NCBI RefSeq assembly: GCF_007989605.1
Contig: NZ_BJUL01000015.1
Span: 16,887 to 80,886, forward strand
Length of the DNA: 64,000 nucleotides
Direction of reading: 5' to 3'
DNA from: Vreelandella venusta
Lineage (GTDB): Bacteria > Pseudomonadota > Gammaproteobacteria > Pseudomonadales > Halomonadaceae
The position numbers and the translations under genes were made by a program. Each line of letters begins with the position of its first letter. Within the stretch, counting starts at the first letter, position 1. Below the pieces are notes generated by a model. The model was not told where the DNA came from and searched no databases. It was given only the letters and a program-made list of their open reading frames with translations. Positions 24,741 through 32,737 of the stretch are shown here, in pieces.

Positions 24741-24816
24741 CTATTGCTCCCCTGCAGCTGTCGGGTGAATGACACCCGACAGCTGGGCATGATCAGTGGG
24801 TGTCTCTAGTTAGCAC

Positions 24817-25785
24817 TTACTGATTTTCGACGGCGTCCTGCAGGGAGTGCCACATGGCAGTATCGCGCTCTGCCGTCCAGATACGTGGATCTGGATATTC
24901 GCCACCTGCTTCGTCGTAGCAGCGAGTGATATCGAAAGGCACGCAGTGATCAAAGATGACCCAGTGGCCATACTTAGGCTTCAGAACCGCGTAGGTCTCG
25001 GCGTAGCACTCGGAGAGTGATTTACCCGCTGCTTTGCCTGCTTTGACGCTGCCATACATATCGCTCAAGAAGTCGCGGGTGCCCTGAATGGCTTCCTGGC
25101 ACTGTTCGGCAGTTTGCAACGCATCGCCACGGCCGGGTACCAGCTTCTGGGGCTGCATGGCCTGTAGGCGATCAAGCGTAGCAGGCCAGTCCTCGTGATA
25201 AGCATCACCGGTATAAGGGGTGGCGCCATACTCAACGAGGTCACCGGAAAACATGATTTTTTCTTTCGGTAACCAGACGACGGTGTCGCCCTTGGTGTGT
25301 CCACGGCCAAGATGAATGATCTGCACCTCACGCTCACCCATAAACACCGTCAGCTTTTCCTGGAAGACGATGGTTGGCCAAGTCAGGCCAGGCACAGAAT
25401 CGACCCCTTTGAACAAGCGGGGGAAGCGGCCAACCTCGGACTCATAATCTTGCTGACCACGCTCGACAATCAGGTCATAGGTGCTCTGGCTCGCGTAGAT
25501 ATTCTCGGCATCGTATGCGGATGCGCCGAGAACACGCACGGCATGGTAATGGGTCATGACCACATGCTTAATCGGTAGGTCAGTCACCTCGCGGATACGG
25601 CGGATAACGTCCTGGGCCATGATCGGCGTTGCCTGGGTGTCGATGACCATTACGCTGTCATCGCCAATCACTATGCCCGTATTGGGGTCACCTTCAGCCG
25701 TGTAAGCATAGAGCCCCTCTGCCAGCTTAGTGAAACTGATCTGTTTCTCTTCGGTATCGGCATGGGACGCGAATTTCTTACTCAT
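24817..25785 (-). CDS. Metallo-beta-lactamase-fold protein with missing metal ligands
   Basis: 322 residues with an MBL core. The first metal motif, HxHxDH in active enzymes, reads H79-Y-H81-A-V-R84, so the Asp and last His are absent. H163 in GRGHTKGD and D182 in SGDLVEYG remain, but the usual PGHG near the end is PGRGD (R219). A binuclear zinc site is therefore unlikely; a mononuclear site or a binding role is possible. GGAGATACC precedes the ATG. It is first in the mhaA-mhaB-hmgA-fah-maiA run, and may hydrolyse or bind a lactone or ester of the pathway. Function not known to me. Confidence 0.75.
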   Translation of the reverse strand: MSKKFASHADTEEKQISFTKLAEGLYAYTAEGDPNTGIVIGDDSVMVIDTQATPIMAQDVIRRIREVTDLPIKHVVMTHYHAVRVLGASAYDAENIYASQSTYDLIVERGQQDYESEVGRFPRLFKGVDSVPGLTWPTIVFQEKLTVFMGEREVQIIHLGRGHTKGDTVVWLPKEKIMFSGDLVEYGATPYTGDAYHEDWPATLDRLQAMQPQKLVPGRGDALQTAEQCQEAIQGTRDFLSDMYGSVKAGKAAGKSLSECYAETYAVLKPKYGHWVIFDHCVPFDITRCYDEAGGEYPDPRIWTAERDTAMWHSLQDAVENQ

Positions 25786-25846
25786 GGTATCTCCAGTGCT
25801 AACAGGGTGGTTCAGCTGTTTATTGGATTGTTGTATGCCATGAGGA

Positions 25847-25864
25847 TAGTTTCTAATGAAACTA
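25847..25864. promoter_or_regulatory. Candidate MarR operator (perfect palindrome)
   Basis: TAGTTTC and GAAACTA arms around TAAT, 62 bp upstream of the MBL gene. MarR sites are typically 16-20 bp palindromes near promoters, and the MarR gene is adjacent. Confidence 0.6.
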
Positions 25865-25950
25865 AATGTCCAGCTCTCTATAGGCGCGTCAGCCGTTATT
25901 GTGCATTAAATCGACAATAAACCCCAATAAATCAGATTATTATTGCAATA

Positions 25951-25966
25951 TAATACCTAAGTATAA
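25951..25966. promoter_or_regulatory. Shared 16-bp motif, site 3
   Basis: TAATACCTAAGTATAA; its complement matches the site at 26979-26994 at 14 of 16 positions. It is 166 bp upstream of the MBL gene. Confidence 0.5.
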
Positions 25967-26003
25967 TAATTAAAGTCAGTAAATTAGTTGCATAAGAGAG
26001 TAT

Positions 26004-26096
26004 CTGTCGGCACTGTTCTGGCTAATGCTGACAGGGCTTGCCCTGAGCATTGGCAACCTAACGCTGATGACATTTTGGGTTGATAAAGGCCAGTAA
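26004..26096 (+). other. Hydrophobic short reading frame without a clear start
   Basis: The frame reads LSALFWLMLTGLALSIGN then LTLMTFWVDKGQ and ends at TAA 26094. It is a convincing membrane segment with a charged tail. In-frame starts are CTG 26004 and ATG 26025, neither with a good ribosome site, so it may be a remnant or a peptide using a rare start. Confidence 0.3.
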
Positions 26097-26169
26097 ACGG
26101 TGAGTCGTTTTAGTTGAAATAGCGTTATTGGATGGAGCCAAGAGGACTCTCTTCCTCAAGGTGGTCAGT

Positions 26170-26253
26170 ATGATAGGCGCGTTGCTGGTGTCTATATTCC
26201 CAGCTATGGTGCTGATTTTTATCATCACCCCCCTGATTAAACGGTGGCTCTAG
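26170..26253 (+). CDS. Possible 27-residue membrane peptide ahead of the MarR gene
   Basis: ATG at 26170 has AAGGTGG six bases upstream. The peptide is MIGALLVSIFPAMVLI followed by FIITPLIKRWL: one hydrophobic helix with a basic end, so inner-membrane with its C-terminus inside is plausible. Its TAG stop (26251) overlaps the AGGAG used by the MarR gene, which begins at 26264, so the two would be translationally coupled. Nothing like it is known to me. It could be a small regulator or transporter accessory, or the tail of a decayed gene; the frame is open further upstream to 26104. Confidence 0.4.
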   Translation: MIGALLVSIFPAMVLIFIITPLIKRWL

Positions 26254-26263
26254 GAGAAACACA

Positions 26264-26752
26264 ATGACGATGGATAAAGCAGCAAGCGATACTCCTCTGG
26301 AGTCTTCAGCCAGGGCAGAGTTGGATCTCAACCAGTTTTTACCCTACCAACTTAACCGTTTAGCTGACCGAATCAGCCAGGCGCTAGAGAAGCTTTATGC
26401 CGAGTCTTATGACCTCAATATTGCTCAGTGGCGTGTACTTGCGTGGCTTAGCCACTGTGATGATTTAACCGCTAAGAAGGTGTGTGCCTACACCAATATG
26501 GATAAGGCGCGCGTGTCTCGGGCTATTCAGTCGCTGGAAGAGCGTGGGCTGATAAGCCGCACGCCATCCCAGCAAGATCAGCGACTGCATGACTTACATC
26601 TGACCGAGGTAGGGCAAGCGCTACTTAATCAACTCGTGCCCGAAGCGCAGGCGTGGGAAGCCGACCTAGTGTCTACCCTCAGCGTTGGTGAATATCGTGA
26701 CTTGCTCAATACCATGCGCAAGCTTGAGCGGCAGTTGGAGAGAATTGGTTAA
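26264..26752 (+). CDS. MarR-family transcriptional regulator
   Basis: 162 residues. The winged helix-turn-helix spans residues 45-110 with AQWRVLAWLSHCDDLTAKKVCAYTNMDKARVSRAIQSLE-like content and the wing SRTPSQQDQRLHDL. Dimerisation helices are at both ends. AGGAG precedes the ATG. It lies between the divergent MBL-mha-hmg run and the TRAP transporter, both of which carry the shared 16-bp motif, so it is the best candidate for controlling both. MarR proteins are commonly released from DNA by aromatic acids; the effector here is unknown. Confidence 0.85.
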   Translation: MTMDKAASDTPLESSARAELDLNQFLPYQLNRLADRISQALEKLYAESYDLNIAQWRVLAWLSHCDDLTAKKVCAYTNMDKARVSRAIQSLEERGLISRTPSQQDQRLHDLHLTEVGQALLNQLVPEAQAWEADLVSTLSVGEYRDLLNTMRKLERQLERIG

Positions 26753-27137
26753 CAGCGCGACATCATACAGACAAGCCAAGATGGCAGAAGATATCTCTAT
26801 GTCGATATCCCTATATCGACACCTCTGTCGTCACTGGTGTGTCATTGATGGGCAAGAAAATGTGATTTGTGTAACAAAAGGCTAGGTTAAAAATTATTCC
26901 CCAATAGCCATTGATAGTGACTCAGAGAGGCTGCTTTTTTCCAAATAAATATCTGTAAATTAAGAACTATATGGAGTTTGATACTTAAGTATTAGCATCT
27001 ATTGGTCGATGGGTTGTTGCATGACCCAGGTATCTGTAGGCATTGTGATAAATAACGTGATTCACTAGATTTTAAAAAGATAAAAATAAAGTATCATGTT
27101 TTGCGCTTCGACTTCGTGACGACCAGAGGAAAGAAAA
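26753..27137. other. 385-bp gap before the TRAP operon
   Basis: It holds three imperfect 12-14-bp repeats (ATATCTCTATGTCG, ATATCCCTATATCG, ACACCTCTGTCG) at 26791-26830, one copy of the 16-bp motif at 26979-26994, and an AT-rich stretch near 27070-27100 that suits a promoter. No gene seen. Confidence 0.6.
26979..26994. promoter_or_regulatory. Shared 16-bp motif, site 2
   Basis: TGATACTTAAGTATTA contains the perfect 12-bp palindrome ATACTTAAGTAT. It is 143 bp upstream of the TRAP receptor start. Confidence 0.6.
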
Positions 27138-28226
27138 GTGAATAAAACAACAAACCTGATGATTGGCGCTATCGCCGCCGCAACGCTGAGCACTACCGCC
27201 TTGGCCCAAACGACCATCACCGTGAGTACCTGGGCAGGCCCCAATCACGGCATTAACACCATCGTTTGGCCAACCTGGAAAGCGTGGATTGAAGAAGCCA
27301 CAGAAGGCCGTGTAACAGTAGAAGTGATACATGACATGGGGCCCCCAGCGTCACAAATGGAGATGGTCGCTGATGGTATCGCTGATGCCACCTGGGTTTT
27401 TCATGGCTATAACACTGGCCGCTTTCAGTTAACCAAGCTGCCGGAGTTTCCTACCTTTCAAGAATTTTCTTCAGAAAATGCCTCCAGTGCCTATTGGCAC
27501 ACACACCAAGAGTACTTGGCAGCTGCGGGTGAACACCGTGGCGTAGATGTTGTGGCTGCTGGTGTCCACGGGCCTGGCTGGATCTTCAGCAGCGAGAAGT
27601 ATGAAACCTTAGAAGACCTTAAGGGCAAGCGTATTCGCGTTGGCGGTGGCGTGATGGGGGATCTCTCCAATGCCCTAGAGCTAACCGGTGTCGCCTTGCC
27701 GCCCACAGGCGTTTATGAAGCGGGTTCTCAGGGCGTTATCGATGGAGCCATGCTTGTTCCAGAAGGGCTGCGTAGCTTCCGTGTCGCAGAGATTTTCCCC
27801 TATACCCTCACGGTAGACGGCGGTTTCTACCGCGGCAGTTTCACTATCGTTGTCAATCCGATGATCTGGGATGAAATGTCGCCCGAAGATCGTGAAGCCG
27901 TTGAGTCCGTCTCTGGTGAGCGGCTGTCTCGCCTGTTTGGTTACATGATGGATGTCGTGGATGTCCGGGGCGTCGACTTTGCCGAAGAGCTTGGTCATAC
28001 CTTTACCGAACTCGGTGATGAAGATCTCAATACGCTGAAAAGTATGAGTAACAGCATGATCGCTGAGTGGGCTGAGTCTGTTTCAGAAAACCGCAACGTT
28101 GATGCGATGGCCGCTATCGAGTTCTATCGTGAGCAGCTTGTTGCTGCAGCGGAAGAAGAGAGCGTCAGTAGCCTGGTACCAGATGAATTTGTGTCTGGCG
28201 AATCACTACCAGACGACACACAGTAA
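27138..28226 (+). CDS. TRAP transporter substrate-binding protein (DctP family)
   Basis: 362 residues starting at a GTG with GAGGAAA upstream. A Sec signal peptide (to about residue 23, ending STTALAQ) sends it to the periplasm. The mature start TITVSTWAGPNHGINTIVWP and DGGFYRGSFTIVVNP show that it is a close paralogue of the receptor at 12554. It is first in a complete TRAP operon with DctQ and DctM subunits. By context with mhaAB and hmgA it probably binds a hydroxyphenylacetate-type acid. The ligand-binding Arg of the family (LKGKRIRVGGGV) is present. Confidence 0.9.
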   Translation: MNKTTNLMIGAIAAATLSTTALAQTTITVSTWAGPNHGINTIVWPTWKAWIEEATEGRVTVEVIHDMGPPASQMEMVADGIADATWVFHGYNTGRFQLTKLPEFPTFQEFSSENASSAYWHTHQEYLAAAGEHRGVDVVAAGVHGPGWIFSSEKYETLEDLKGKRIRVGGGVMGDLSNALELTGVALPPTGVYEAGSQGVIDGAMLVPEGLRSFRVAEIFPYTLTVDGGFYRGSFTIVVNPMIWDEMSPEDREAVESVSGERLSRLFGYMMDVVDVRGVDFAEELGHTFTELGDEDLNTLKSMSNSMIAEWAESVSENRNVDAMAAIEFYREQLVAAAEEESVSSLVPDEFVSGESLPDDTQ

Positions 28227-28255
28227 CCCCTACTGGCGCTAGTTGGAGAGTGACC

Positions 28256-28798
28256 ATGCAAACCCAAATGGCACGTGCTACGCGCGTTAGTCGGGTTCTG
28301 CAGCTGATGTTAGAGGGGGTGGCTGGCGCTACCCTCTTTGGCATGATGCTGTTGACCACTGCTGACGTAGGCGGCCGCTACTTTTTTAATTCCCCCATTC
28401 TAGGTGCTGTTGAATTAACCCAGCTGATGTTGGCGGCATTGGTATTTCTGTCGCTGCCAGTCGTTTGTTGGCGCCAAGAGCACGTCAGTGTTGACCTGCT
28501 TGATGCAGTGTTCCCTGCAAGATTTATCTGGCTACGTGAGGTGATCGTCAATCTGATCGTAACGGCGGCTCTTTGGGTAATGGCGCAACGTGTATGGGCG
28601 CTGGCAGAGCGGGCTTTTTCATGGGGAGATGTGACGGAGTTTTTGCGTATTCCCTATGGCTATCTGATCGGGCTGATCGCCATCATGCTCGCACTTTCAG
28701 CACTCCTGACTCTTATCCGAGCCGGTTTTTATCTGCTTGAAGGGCTAAAGGTAATCGAAAAAGGTGGCCCGTTGAGCAAAGGAGAGTCCCATGACTGA
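28256..28798 (+). CDS. TRAP transporter small permease (DctQ family)
   Basis: About 181 residues with four membrane spans, the DctQ size. The TADVGGRYFFNSPILGAVELTQ segment is characteristic. The ATG at 28256 has GGAGAG seven bases upstream and is preferred over a GTG two codons earlier. Its end overlaps the start of the large permease gene (ATGACTGA). With the receptor and DctM it forms a Na+-driven carboxylate importer in the inner membrane. Confidence 0.9.
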   Translation: MQTQMARATRVSRVLQLMLEGVAGATLFGMMLLTTADVGGRYFFNSPILGAVELTQLMLAALVFLSLPVVCWRQEHVSVDLLDAVFPARFIWLREVIVNLIVTAALWVMAQRVWALAERAFSWGDVTEFLRIPYGYLIGLIAIMLALSALLTLIRAGFYLLEGLKVIEKGGPLSKGESHD

Positions 28799-30086
28799 GG
28801 CGTTGTACGGTTTCGCAGTATTGCTGATACTCGTATTCTTGCGTGTGCCGCTGGCGTTCGCGATGGGAATCGTTGGTTTCGCAGGGTTCTATCTATTAAC
28901 GGGCAACTGGAATGCGGCCGAAGCAATGGCGGCGCGCCGAGTAGTTGATACCGCCATGGATTATGGCCTGTCGGTGATTCCATTGTTCATTCTCATGGGC
29001 AACTTTGTTTCTCATGCAGGCCTATCTGATGCCCTGTTTCGAGCCTCAAATGGTTTTCTAGGTCACCGCAAGGGTGGTCAGGCAATGGCGACCATCGTCG
29101 CTTGCGGTGGTTTTAGCGCGATATGCGGATCGAGCTTAGCAACTTGTGCCACTATGGGCCGAGTCGCCATGCCGCAAATGCGCAAATATGGCTATAAGGA
29201 TTCACTGGCTGCCGCTTCCATCGCGGCGGGTGGCACCTTGGGCATTTTGATACCGCCCAGCGTCATGCTAGTGATTTATGGGATCTTGACCGAAACCAGT
29301 ATTCGCGAGCTTTTTGCCGCTGGTTTTATCCCCGGCATTCTTGGCATCTTTCTTTATATTGGCGCCATCAAGTGGGTGCTTTGGCGTGACCCCTCCGCTG
29401 GCCCTGCGGCAGAGAAAGTGCCATGGTCAGAACGGGTCAAGGCACTCAAAAGCGTCGGCAGTACGCTAGCACTGTTTGTACTCGTGATTGGCGGTATTTA
29501 TCTAGGGGTGTTTACACCTACGGAAGCAGCCGGTATCGGTGCAATGGGCGCTTTCTTAATCGCGCTAATGCGTCGGGCGCTGACTCCACAAGTGTTAATG
29601 AACGTGTTAATGGACACCGTGCGTACCACTGCGATGCTGTTTGCTGTGGTGCTAACGGCGCTGATTTTCGCCAACTTTATCAACCGTGCGGGGCTGCCGG
29701 GCGACCTGCTGGCATTGGTTAATGGCCTGAATGTTGCGCCTTTTGTGGTCATTTTGGTGATTATCGCAATCTATGTCGTACTGGGTTGTGTGTTTGAAAG
29801 CATGTCGATGCTGCTGCTCACCGTGCCGGTATTTTTCCCGGTCGTCGCGGGGCTGGGTTACGACTTGGTGTGGTTTGGCATTCTGGTCGTTATCGTCATT
29901 GAGATTAGCCTGATAACACCTCCCGTCGGTATGAACGTGTTCGTATTGCGAGCCGTATTGCCGGATGTATCCACAGGCACGATCTTCCGCGGAGTCACTC
30001 CGTTTTGGGTCGCGGGAACTATACGCGCACTGTTAGTGCTTATCTTCCCTGCGATCGTGCTTTTCCTACCGCGACTGATGTATTAA
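28791..30086 (+). CDS. TRAP transporter large permease (DctM family)
   Basis: 431 residues with about twelve membrane segments, the usual length. Typical stretches are GGFSAICGSSLATCATMGRVAMP, AASIAAGGTLGILIPPSVMLVIYG and the late ISLITPPVGMNVFVLR. It overlaps the small permease gene by 8 bp. It forms the transport channel with DctQ. Its stop is 17 bp before repeat copy B. Confidence 0.92.
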   Translation: MTEALYGFAVLLILVFLRVPLAFAMGIVGFAGFYLLTGNWNAAEAMAARRVVDTAMDYGLSVIPLFILMGNFVSHAGLSDALFRASNGFLGHRKGGQAMATIVACGGFSAICGSSLATCATMGRVAMPQMRKYGYKDSLAAASIAAGGTLGILIPPSVMLVIYGILTETSIRELFAAGFIPGILGIFLYIGAIKWVLWRDPSAGPAAEKVPWSERVKALKSVGSTLALFVLVIGGIYLGVFTPTEAAGIGAMGAFLIALMRRALTPQVLMNVLMDTVRTTAMLFAVVLTALIFANFINRAGLPGDLLALVNGLNVAPFVVILVIIAIYVVLGCVFESMSMLLLTVPVFFPVVAGLGYDLVWFGILVVIVIEISLITPPVGMNVFVLRAVLPDVSTGTIFRGVTPFWVAGTIRALLVLIFPAIVLFLPRLMY

Positions 30087-30102
30087 CGCCGCTCTATTAG
30101 TG

Positions 30103-30460
30103 TAATGCCAGTCAGTTAAGGCTGACTGGCATTAGCCGATGGGCGGGGTTTCGGGTTGCTGCAGGCCAAGGTCAAAGTGGATTCCCGATAACCCCACTCG
30201 GGAATGACAGTGCGGTGGCTCAGGAACGGCGTGTAGTGAGTGCTGACGATGACTCCACCCAGTCCCCCGAACCGTCCTCGTCATTCCCGCATGCCCTGCC
30301 ACTTCGTCATTCCCGCATGCCCTTAGCGGGAATCCAGTTTGATTTTCGTACTCCAGCCTCAGCGGTCAAGGTGGATTCCCGATAACCCCACTCGGGAATG
30401 ACAGTGTGGTGACTCGGGAATGACAGTGTGGTGACTCGGGAATGACAGTGCGGCACCGCT
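30103..30460 (+). repeat. Composite REP-like repeat, copy B
   Basis: Same parts in the same order and orientation as copy A: hairpin TAATGCCAGTCAG / CTGACTGGCATTA (30103-30134), GCCGATGGGC, ATTCCCG...CGGGAAT units, CGTCATTCCCGCATGCCC twice, GCGGGAATCCAGTTTGA, and a run of ACTCGGGAATGACAGTG units (three here). A 60-bp stretch near 30230-30285 differs from copy A. The left ends of the copies are 12,047 bp apart. The following 150 bp (30461-30611) holds GGGTGCGCTTCGCTTACC, a string common in intergenic repeats; no gene is seen there. Confidence 0.85.
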
Positions 30461-30611
30461 GCGCGCTGCTTTTGCGCCGGGCCACCGCTGCGGGTGCGCT
30501 TCGCTTACCACGCACTACACTTTCTGAAAGTTCGAGGGTTGTATACACCGTAGCGCGGGTAACGCATGGCGAGGGACGAGCCTTAAGGCACCCGCGACGG
30601 TGGCTGAGCCG

Positions 30612-32654
30612 TTACTGCCGTTTAGCGACCAGCGTCAAGATGTCGTAGCTGGCGACTAGTTCATCATGTTGATTGGTCACTGCCACGTCCCACATCACCA
30701 CGCCTTGCGGGTGGCCGTCGGGAGATGCTCGACCCTGGTCAATCTTACGCTTACAGGTGAGGCGGGCGCGGATGGTGTCGCCAACCAGCACCGGCGTAAT
30801 AAAGCGCAGCGTATCCAGGCCGTAGTTCGCCAGTACGGGACCTTCGCCTGGGTAAACGAACAAACCAGCGGCTGCCGACAACACAAAGTAGCCGTGGGCA
30901 ATGCGTTGGCCAAATTGGGTCTCTTTGGCGGCAATGTCGTCGAAGTGCATGTAGAAGTGGTCGCCGGACAGGCAACCAAAATTGACGATGTCGGCTTCAG
31001 TAACGGTGCGGCGGTGGGTTAACAGCGACTCGCCAACCTGCAGGTCATCGAAATGGCGGCGGAACGGATGGATATCGTTCTCGATCACTTTCGCGCCACG
31101 TACATACTCCCCTGTGACTGCCGCGAGCATGGTCGGAGAGCCCTGGATAGCGGTGCGTTGTAGGTAGTGGTGAACAGCACGAATGCCACCAAGCTCCTCG
31201 CCACCGCCTGCGCGGCCGGGTCCGCCATGCTTAAGCATCGGTAGCGGAGAGCCGTGACCCGTGGACTCCTTAGCTGCCTGGGCATCCAAAATCTGCAGGC
31301 GGCCATGCTGGGCGGCCAGTACAGGGATCATTTCAGCAGCAATAGCGGGGTCTTTGGTGGTCAGCGTGGTTACCAAGCTACCCTTGCCCTTAGCGGCGAT
31401 AGTCAAGGCTTCGTCAATGCCGCGATAGGGCATTAGCGTGGCGACGGGACCGAAAGCTTCAATGTCGTGGGCGCCGCCGTCGTTCAGTGGCTGGCGGTTG
31501 ATCAGTAAGTGAGGAGAGATGAACGCGCCGTTTTCCACCTCCTGGCCAACAGGTTTGAAGCTGCCGTCTCTGCCAAAGACGCACTCACTGGTTTCTAGCA
31601 GCTGTTCGATCGCATGATTAACGTCTCTCAACTGGTCACGGGAAGAGAGTGCCCCCATGCGCACGCCTTCTTGGTGAGGGTCGCCAACCACGATGTTGGC
31701 AAGGCGTGCCGTGATTGTGTCTGCCAATGCATCGAGATGCTCGGCGGGCACTAAGATGCGCCGGATCGCGGTACATTTCTGGCCTGACTTGGCGGTCATC
31801 TCTTTAACGACTTCTTTGGCAAAGATCTCGAACTCGGCGTCTTGCGGGCTAATATCTGGCGCCATAATCGCGCTGTTGAGTGAGTCTGCTTCGGCGTTGA
31901 ACGGAATGCTCTTGGCCATGATGTTCGGATGGCTTTTCAGCATTAGGGCGGTGCTTGCCGAGCCGGTAAAGGTGACAAAGTCCTGCTCATCCAGATGGTC
32001 GAGCAGGTCACCGGCTCCACCAATTACCAGTTGCAGCGCACCCTCTGGTAGCAGGCCCGAATCGTTGATGACGCGCACAGCGGCTTCGGTTAGATAGCTC
32101 GTCGCAGTGGCCGGTTTAAAGATACACGGCATGCCTGCCAGAAAAGCGGGCGCGAACTTTTCCAACATACCCCAGATAGGAAAGTTGAACGCATTAATGT
32201 GTACCGAGACGCCGCGGCGGGGTACCAGAATGTGGGTACCGTTAAAGTGGTTCTCTTTGCCTAATTGTGCCACTGGGCCTTCGTGGGCCACATTGCCGGA
32301 GGGCAATTCTTTACGACCAGTGGAAGCGTAAGTGAATAGGGTGCCAAAACCACCGTCGATGTCGATCCAGGAGTCGGCCTTGGTGCAGCCGGTATGGTGA
32401 GAGATGGCATAGAGCTCACGCTTACGCTCTTGGATATAGGCGGCCAGCGCCTTAAGAATGGCGGCACGCTGCTGGAAATCCAGTGCCAGAATGTTCTTCA
32501 CACCGGTGTTGCGGGCGTACGCCACTGCTTCGCGGAAATTGATCTCTTCTTGGTGGGTATGCGCAACGGTGGTGCCGTTAATAGCGCTGATAAGGGCTTT
32601 GGACTCGGTTTGTCCGAACCACTGGCCTGCGATGTAACTTTGCAAAACTGGCAT
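30612..32654 (-). CDS. paaZ: PaaZ: oxepin-CoA hydrolase / 3-oxo-5,6-dehydrosuberyl-CoA semialdehyde dehydrogenase
   Basis: 680 residues from the ATG at 32654, which has GGGAGA upstream; an earlier ATG lacks a site. Residues 1-520 are an aldehyde dehydrogenase with GQKCTA near 296 (catalytic Cys) and the ending of a NAD-binding fold; residues 530-680 are a MaoC hotdog hydratase domain with [15 protein letters not shown], the ring-opening part. In the phenylacetate pathway it opens oxepin-CoA and oxidises the aldehyde. It is last in the minus-strand run after paaE, 83 bp away. Both domains are complete. Confidence 0.95.
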   Translation of the reverse strand: MPVLQSYIAGQWFGQTESKALISAINGTTVAHTHQEEINFREAVAYARNTGVKNILALDFQQRAAILKALAAYIQERKRELYAISHHTGCTKADSWIDIDGGFGTLFTYASTGRKELPSGNVAHEGPVAQLGKENHFNGTHILVPRRGVSVHINAFNFPIWGMLEKFAPAFLAGMPCIFKPATATSYLTEAAVRVINDSGLLPEGALQLVIGGAGDLLDHLDEQDFVTFTGSASTALMLKSHPNIMAKSIPFNAEADSLNSAIMAPDISPQDAEFEIFAKEVVKEMTAKSGQKCTAIRRILVPAEHLDALADTITARLANIVVGDPHQEGVRMGALSSRDQLRDVNHAIEQLLETSECVFGRDGSFKPVGQEVENGAFISPHLLINRQPLNDGGAHDIEAFGPVATLMPYRGIDEALTIAAKGKGSLVTTLTTKDPAIAAEMIPVLAAQHGRLQILDAQAAKESTGHGSPLPMLKHGGPGRAGGGEELGGIRAVHHYLQRTAIQGSPTMLAAVTGEYVRGAKVIENDIHPFRRHFDDLQVGESLLTHRRTVTEADIVNFGCLSGDHFYMHFDDIAAKETQFGQRIAHGYFVLSAAAGLFVYPGEGPVLANYGLDTLRFITPVLVGDTIRARLTCKRKIDQGRASPDGHPQGVVMWDVAVTNQHDELVASYDILTLVAKRQ

Positions 32655-32737
32655 TGTGTGTTCTCCCGCCTGTCTTGTGGGTATAAGGATAAACAAAGCC
32701 GACGAGGTCGCCGGCTTGGAAGTAGGTGGGCTAGGGG

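Larger units (their letters stand above)
25786..26263. other. 478-bp divergent control region upstream of the MBL-mha-hmg run
   Basis: It holds a perfect TAGTTTC-TAAT-GAAACTA palindrome, one copy of the shared 16-bp motif, and two short hydrophobic reading frames on the plus strand (listed separately). The middle (25900-25990) is AT-rich and could hold both promoters. Confidence 0.6.

Noticed and set aside
30461..30611. GC-rich stretch after repeat copy B as a possible short gene
   Set aside because: It contains a string common in intergenic repeats (GGGTGCGCTTCGCTTACC) and no frame with a start signal.
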